A stretch of DNA of 64,000 nt from positions 62,001 to 126,000 of the forward strand of contig NZ_SORE01000019.1 in the NCBI RefSeq assembly GCF_004366595.1, written 5' to 3'. The notes below the pieces were generated by a model that did not search any database, was not told where the DNA came from, and saw nothing but the letters and a program-made list of their open reading frames with translations. A program made the position numbers and the translations under genes. How positions within the stretch are numbered: the first letter of the stretch is position 1; every line of letters begins with the position of its first letter. The stretch is from Paraburkholderia rhizosphaerae (GTDB taxonomy: Bacteria; Pseudomonadota; Gammaproteobacteria; Burkholderiales; Burkholderiaceae). Positions 59,060 through 64,000 of this stretch are shown piece by piece.

Positions 59060-59647
59060 CTTTGTGCGCGACGCGTTGCCGCGCAACCGCTTTCCGCGCG
59101 ATGCCTTCCCGTGGGGCGCCGTCCCGCGCGGCGTCGTTTTCAATCTGTAACCTACGTAACCTTGCGAAAGAAACCCGCTCTGGACTGTAACCAGGGGGGG
59201 ACGTAGCATCATGCTTTCCTGCGGGCCATGCCCGCCGGTGCATCGCAGTTGCGAGGGGGTTCGACCGCCGCGGCAGCCGCACCGCCAAAGCATCGGCGCG
59301 TCGATACTGACGGTGAAAGCGAGCGCCGCGCGGCATCGGCCCCTGCGTGCCGCGCGCGACGCGCCACCTGCACGCTGACGCCGGACGCTGCGTCCGGACG
59401 GTCTATCGCCGTTTGGCCTGACGCGCCGCATCACGCTCTTTGCCTCGCTCTTTGTCCGGCTCGAGTCTCTGCTTTGACTCATTTTTAACGCCGCATCGCG
59501 TTTCGCTCATCGGCCGCGCGCCTACCGATGAGTGCTCCACACGCCCGATCCCTGTGCCGATCGCCATATCGATACGCGGATGACCGTGTAGAGTCGCGAT
59601 GCTCCGTAGATTTGCACAACACACACGTCAGCCAGTTGATAGAACCG
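59060..59647. other. 588-base gap upstream of the MdtA-like gene
   Basis: Should contain the promoter of the mdtAB-like operon. Noted are a G-run near 59196-59201 and GC-rich imperfect repeats around 59080-59135. Open frames here have no family features. No gene, terminator or operator is called. Confidence 0.4.
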
Positions 59648-61087
59648 ATGGACGAAAAACAAAAGCAGTCGGAACCTTCCCGTCATCCGACCCCGGCGCC
59701 GGCTTCGGCATCGACCAACCCGCCCCCCGCGCCGCCGGGCGGCGGACCGCGGCGCGGGCGCGGCCGCTGGCTGCTCGCTGTCGTTGTGGTGATCGTCGTG
59801 GGCATCGTGCTCGTGCGCTGGCATCCGTGGCGCAAGGCCGACGAAAGCGCCGGCGCGAGCGGCGCGGCCGGTGCGAGCGGCGCTCGCGCGAGCCGCATGG
59901 GCGGCGGTGGGCGGCGCGGCGCATTCGCGAACCAGCCGCAGCCGGTCAAGGTCGCGTCGGTCACGCAAGGCGACATGCCAATCGTCATTAGCGCGCTCGG
60001 CACGGTCACGCCGCTCGCGAACGTCACGGTCCGCACGCAGCTCGCCGGCACGCTGCAGACGGTCGCGTTCCAGGAGGGCCAGATGGTGAAAAAAGACGAC
60101 GTGCTCGCGCAGATCGATCCGCGCCCGTACCAGATCTCGCTCGCCAACGCGCAAGGCACGCTCGCGAAAGACACCGCGCTGCTGCAAACCGCGCGTCTCG
60201 ACCTGAAGCGCTACCAGACGCTGCTTTCGCAGGACTCGATCGCCAGCCAGCAGGTCGACACGCAAGCCTCGCTTGTCAAGCAATACGAAGGGCAAGTGCA
60301 GTCCGATAAGGCGAATATCGACACCTTCAAACTCGATCTGACCTATGCACGTATCACCGCGCCGGTTGCGGGCCGCGTCGGCCTGCGCCAGGTCGACCCG
60401 GGCAACTACGTGACGCCGGGCGACGCGAACGGCATCGTCGTGATCACGCAACTGCAGCCGATCAGCGTTATTTTCACGACGTCCGAAGACAACCTCCCCG
60501 CGATCCTCAAGCAATACCGCGGCAATAAGAAGATGTCCGTCACCGCGTACGACCGCACGAATACGACGTCGCTCGAATCCGGCTACCTCGAGACGCTCGA
60601 CAACCAGATCGACACGACCACCGGCACCGTCAAGCTGCGCGCGAGCTTCCCGAACACCGACAACATGCTGTTCCCGAATCAGTTCGTGAACGCGCGGCTG
60701 CTGGTCGACGTCATTCATAACGCGACGATCGTGCCGACCTCCGCGGTGCTGAACGGCTCGATCGGCCAGTTCGTCTATGTGGTGAAACCGGACAACACAG
60801 TCACGGTGCGCACGGTCAAGGTTGGACCGGTCGATGGCGAACGCACCAGTATCCAGTCCGGGCTGCAGGTCGGCGAGCGTGTCGTGATCGATGGTTCGGA
60901 CCGCCTGAAGGAAGGCGCGAAGATCACGATTCCGGCGGAACGTGCGGCCGGCGCATCGGCTGGGTCGGCTGCGTCGGGTTCGTCCGCCTCGGGCGGCCAA
61001 GGCGCTTCATGGGCCGCCGGCGCCTCGGCCGCGTCCGGCGCGCACGCTCACCGCCATCGCCGCGCATCGGAAGCGTCGTCGCAATAA
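59648..61087 (+). CDS. mdtA: MdtA-like RND efflux adaptor
   Basis: A 479-residue periplasmic adaptor of an MdtABC-type RND system. A Pro/Gln-rich cytoplasmic tail, one transmembrane helix (about 40-60) and a Gly/Ala/Arg-rich linker precede the family core from about 100: VKVASVTQGDMPIVISALGTVTPLANVTV, DPRPYQISLANAQGTL, LDLTYARITAPVAGRVGLRQVDPGNYV, and a beta-barrel/proximal domain to about 430. The C-terminal 50 residues are Ala/Ser/Gly/His-rich. The start at 59648 begins MDEKQKQS; an in-frame extension to 59528 is not family-like. It is 30 bases upstream of mdtB. Confidence 0.92.
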   Translation: MDEKQKQSEPSRHPTPAPASASTNPPPAPPGGGPRRGRGRWLLAVVVVIVVGIVLVRWHPWRKADESAGASGAAGASGARASRMGGGGRRGAFANQPQPVKVASVTQGDMPIVISALGTVTPLANVTVRTQLAGTLQTVAFQEGQMVKKDDVLAQIDPRPYQISLANAQGTLAKDTALLQTARLDLKRYQTLLSQDSIASQQVDTQASLVKQYEGQVQSDKANIDTFKLDLTYARITAPVAGRVGLRQVDPGNYVTPGDANGIVVITQLQPISVIFTTSEDNLPAILKQYRGNKKMSVTAYDRTNTTSLESGYLETLDNQIDTTTGTVKLRASFPNTDNMLFPNQFVNARLLVDVIHNATIVPTSAVLNGSIGQFVYVVKPDNTVTVRTVKVGPVDGERTSIQSGLQVGERVVIDGSDRLKEGAKITIPAERAAGASAGSAASGSSASGGQGASWAAGASAASGAHAHRHRRASEASSQ

Positions 61088-61117
61088 CGGACCCGCTTCA
61101 AGGACCTGCCCTCACGC

Positions 61118-64000
61118 ATGAATCCATCCCGCGCCTTTATCCTGCGTCCCGTCGGCACCGCGCTGCTGATGGCCGCGATCATGCTGGTCGGTCTCGTCGC
61201 GCTGCGCTTTCTGCCGCTGTCCGCGCTGCCCGAAGTCGACTACCCGACTATCCAGGTGCAGACGTTTTATCCAGGCGCGAGCCCGGACGTGATGACCTCG
61301 TCGGTCACCGCGCCGCTCGAGCGCCAGTTCGGGCAGATGCCGTCGTTGAACCAGATGTCGTCGCAAAGCTCGGCGGGCTCGTCGGTCATTACGCTGCAGT
61401 TCAACCTCGACCTGCCGCTCGATATCGCCGAGCAGGAAGTGCAGGCGGCGATCAACGCGGCCGGCAACCTGCTGCCGTCCGACCTGCCCGCGCCGCCGAT
61501 CTACGCGAAGGTCAATCCGGCCGACGCGCCAATCCTCACGCTCGCGATCACATCGAAGACGCTGCCGCTGACCGAAGTCCAGGACATCGCCGACACGCGC
61601 CTCGCGCAGAAAATCTCCCAGGTCGGCGGAGTCGGTCTGGTCAGCCTGTCGGGCGGCCAGCGCCCGGCGGTGCGCATTCAGGCGAACCCGCTTGCGCTCG
61701 CGTCGTACGGTCTGAATCTGGATGACCTGCGCACCACCATTTCGAACCTGAACGTCAATACGCCGAAGGGCAGCTTCGACGGCCCGTCGCACGCGTACAC
61801 GATCAACGCGAACGACCAGCTCACCGACGCCGCCGCGTACCAGGATGCGGTGGTCGCGTACAAGAACGGCCGGCCGGTGATGCTGACCGACGTCGCGAAA
61901 ATCGTCCCCGGCGCGGAAAACACGAAGCTCGGCGCATGGGTCGACGGCACGCCCGCGATCATCCTGAACGTACAGCGCCAGCCCGGCGCGAACGTGATCC
62001 AGGTGGTCGACAGCATCAAGAAACTGCTGCCGTCGCTGCAGCAATCGCTGCCGGCCGCACTCGACGTGCAGATCGTCACCGACCGCACGACCACCATCCG
62101 CGCATCGGTGCGCGACGTGCAGTTCGAACTGTTGATGTCGGTCGTGCTGGTGGTGCTCGTGATGTACCTGTTCCTCGCGAACGTCTATGCGACGATCATC
62201 CCGAGCCTGTCGGTGCCGCTGTCGCTGATCGGCACGCTTGCGGTGATGTATCTGTGCGGCTTCTCGCTCGACAACCTGTCGCTGATGGCGCTGACCATCG
62301 CGACCGGCTTCGTCGTCGACGATGCGATTGTGATGATCGAAAATATCGCGCGCTACGTCGAACAAGGCGATTCGGCGCTACAGGCGGCGCTCAAAGGCTC
62401 GAAACAGATCGGCTTCACGATCATCTCGCTGACGGTGTCGCTGATCGCGGTGCTGATCCCGCTGCTCTTTATGGGCGACGTGGTCGGGCGCCTCTTTCAC
62501 GAGTTCGCGATCACGCTCGCGGTGACCATCGTGATCTCGGCGGTCGTCTCGCTCACACTCGTGCCGATGATGTGCGCGAAGCTGTTGCGCCACACGCCGC
62601 CGAAGGAAAGCCACCGCTTCGAAGCGCGCGCGCACGCGTTTATCGACTACGTGATCGATCGCTACGCAGTCGCGCTGCGCTGGGTGCTCGACCGCCAGCC
62701 GGCCACGCTGGTCGTCGCCGTGCTGACGCTGGTGCTGACCGCGCTGCTGTACATCTACATCCCGAAGGGCTTCTTCCCGGTGCAGGACACCGGCGTGATC
62801 CAGGCGATCACGCAGGCGCCGCAGTCGGTGTCGTATCAATCGATGGCCGAACGCCAGCAGCAGCTTGCCGCCGAGGTGCTGAAAAATCCGAATGTCGAGA
62901 GCCTGACGTCGTTTATCGGCGTCGACGGCACGAACATCACGCTGAACAGCGGCCGGATGCTGATCAACCTGAAGCCGCGCGACGACCGCGACGACACCGC
63001 GAGCCAGGTGATCCGCCAGATTCAGGCCGAAACGTCGCATATCCCCGGCACGAAGCTCTATATGCAGCCGGTGCAGGACCTGACAATCGACTCGACGGTG
63101 AGCCCGACGCAATACCAGTTCATGCTGACGGACCCAAATATCAACGAGTTCCAGACCTGGGTGCCGAAGCTCGTCGAACGGCTGCAGCAGGTGCCGGATA
63201 TCGTCGACGTCGCGACGGACTTGCAGAGCAACGGCCAGTCGGTGTACGTCGAGATCGACCGGCCGACCGCCGCGCGCTACGGCATCACCCCCGCAACCGT
63301 CGACAACGCGCTGTACGACGCGTACGGCCAGCGCATCATCTCGACGATCTTCACGCAGTCGAACCAGTACCGCGTGATTCTCGAAGCGACGCCGACGCTG
63401 CAGCACTACACCGATGCGCTCAATTCGATCTACCTGCCCTCTTCGACCGCGGCCGGCGGCCAGGTGCCGCTGTCGGCCATCGCGAAGTTTCATGAGCGCC
63501 CGGCGCCGCTGCTCGTCACGCACCTGAGCCAGTTCCCGGCCACCACGGTGTCGTTCAACCTCGCGCCGGGCGCGTCGCTCGGCGCCGCGGTCAAGGCGAT
63601 CGAGCAGGCGGAGAAAGAAATTGGCTTGCCCGCGTCGTTCCAGACGCGCTTCCAGGGCGCGGCGCTCGCGTTCCAGGCATCGCTGTCGAACGAACTATTC
63701 CTGATTCTCGCGGCGATCGTCACGATGTACATCGTGCTGGGCGTGCTGTACGAAAGCTTCGTGCACCCGATCACCATTCTGTCGACACTGCCGTCGGCCG
63801 GCATCGGCGCGCTGCTCGCGCTGCTGGTCACCGGGCACGACCTCGACATCATCGGCATTATCGGCATCGTGCTGCTGATCGGCATCGTGAAGAAAAACGC
63901 GATCATGATGATCGACTTCGCGCTCGAAGCGGAGCGCGAACACGGCAAACCGCCGCGCGAAGCGATCTACCAGGCGTGTCTGCTGCGCTTCCGGCCGATC
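61118..64000 (+). CDS. mdtB: MdtB-like RND efflux pump, 3' end cut by window edge
   Basis: Inner-membrane RND transporter of the MdtB/MdtC type; 961 codons are visible without a stop, of about 1040-1080 expected. It begins MNPSRAFILRPVGTALLMAAIMLVGLVALRFLPLSALPEVDYPTIQV, the MdtB/MuxB signature. The proton-relay aspartates are in TGFVVDDAIVMIENIARY and the TM10 lysine in GIVKKNAIMMIDFALEAER. MdtBC pumps work as heterotrimers, so a second pump gene (mdtC) is expected just beyond the window. AAGGA lies ahead of the ATG. Confidence 0.95.
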   Translation, partial: MNPSRAFILRPVGTALLMAAIMLVGLVALRFLPLSALPEVDYPTIQVQTFYPGASPDVMTSSVTAPLERQFGQMPSLNQMSSQSSAGSSVITLQFNLDLPLDIAEQEVQAAINAAGNLLPSDLPAPPIYAKVNPADAPILTLAITSKTLPLTEVQDIADTRLAQKISQVGGVGLVSLSGGQRPAVRIQANPLALASYGLNLDDLRTTISNLNVNTPKGSFDGPSHAYTINANDQLTDAAAYQDAVVAYKNGRPVMLTDVAKIVPGAENTKLGAWVDGTPAIILNVQRQPGANVIQVVDSIKKLLPSLQQSLPAALDVQIVTDRTTTIRASVRDVQFELLMSVVLVVLVMYLFLANVYATIIPSLSVPLSLIGTLAVMYLCGFSLDNLSLMALTIATGFVVDDAIVMIENIARYVEQGDSALQAALKGSKQIGFTIISLTVSLIAVLIPLLFMGDVVGRLFHEFAITLAVTIVISAVVSLTLVPMMCAKLLRHTPPKESHRFEARAHAFIDYVIDRYAVALRWVLDRQPATLVVAVLTLVLTALLYIYIPKGFFPVQDTGVIQAITQAPQSVSYQSMAERQQQLAAEVLKNPNVESLTSFIGVDGTNITLNSGRMLINLKPRDDRDDTASQVIRQIQAETSHIPGTKLYMQPVQDLTIDSTVSPTQYQFMLTDPNINEFQTWVPKLVERLQQVPDIVDVATDLQSNGQSVYVEIDRPTAARYGITPATVDNALYDAYGQRIISTIFTQSNQYRVILEATPTLQHYTDALNSIYLPSSTAAGGQVPLSAIAKFHERPAPLLVTHLSQFPATTVSFNLAPGASLGAAVKAIEQAEKEIGLPASFQTRFQGAALAFQASLSNELFLILAAIVTMYIVLGVLYESFVHPITILSTLPSAGIGALLALLVTGHDLDIIGIIGIVLLIGIVKKNAIMMIDFALEAEREHGKPPREAIYQACLLRFRPI

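Overview
The window is high-GC, gene-dense chromosomal DNA from a betaproteobacterium of the Burkholderia/Paraburkholderia type. The evidence is gene order (scpB-rluB-rimP-nusA-infB-rbfA-truB, then typA and odhA-odhB-lpdA), a structured leader in front of odhA resembling the Burkholderiales sucA RNA motif, and the protein sequences themselves. Genus is an inference; no rRNA or tRNA gene was seen. No prophage, CRISPR array, complete insertion sequence or obvious defence island is present.

Bases 1-8200 (minus strand) hold the 2-oxoglutarate dehydrogenase complex (odhA, odhB, partial lpdA) and the ribosome-associated GTPase typA. Bases 8180-13300 (plus) form a MarR-regulated tripartite efflux operon: regulator, outer-membrane lipoprotein, EmrA-like adaptor, EmrB-like MFS pump. 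A consensus promoter and a candidate autoregulatory operator precede it. A secreted cupin follows.

Bases 14040-24120 (minus) are the translation/transcription cluster truB, rbfA, infB, nusA, rimP, then rluB and scpB, the last two with long low-complexity extensions. A 464-base gap upstream of scpB contains a run of hairpins with no assigned function. Bases 24580-33500 are a patchwork: an aminotransferase, a LysR regulator, a catalytic-domain-less IS5-type transposase fragment that looks domesticated, several small exported or hypothetical proteins, a YdcF protein, a monooxygenase-fold protein, an EAL phosphodiesterase and the ribosome-rescue factor ArfB.

Bases 33700-48600 are mainly envelope and signalling genes: a FUSC-type membrane protein; an Lrp/AsnC regulator divergent from a cysteine-dioxygenase-like gene with a perfect palindrome between them; a large mechanosensitive channel; a lipoprotein/acetyltransferase pair; a DJ-1/PfpI protein; an orphan CHASE3-type histidine kinase; an ammonium transporter with a sigma-54 promoter and an NtrC-like site; a fluoride riboswitch followed by crcB; and a diguanylate cyclase. 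Bases 48700-64000 hold an ECF sigma factor, a MexEF-OprN/BpeEF-OprC-like RND efflux operon, an AT-richer stretch with a second transposase-derived HTH protein and a candidate small RNA, an IclR regulator, and the start of an MdtABC-like RND system that runs off the right edge.

The most interesting non-coding signals are the sucA leader, the crcB fluoride riboswitch, the NtrC/sigma-54 arrangement at amt, the palindrome between lrp and the dioxygenase, a hairpin that hides the ribosome binding site of a small membrane protein (42856-42893), the hairpin cluster at 24263-24468, and the hairpin-plus-terminator array at 57778-57900.
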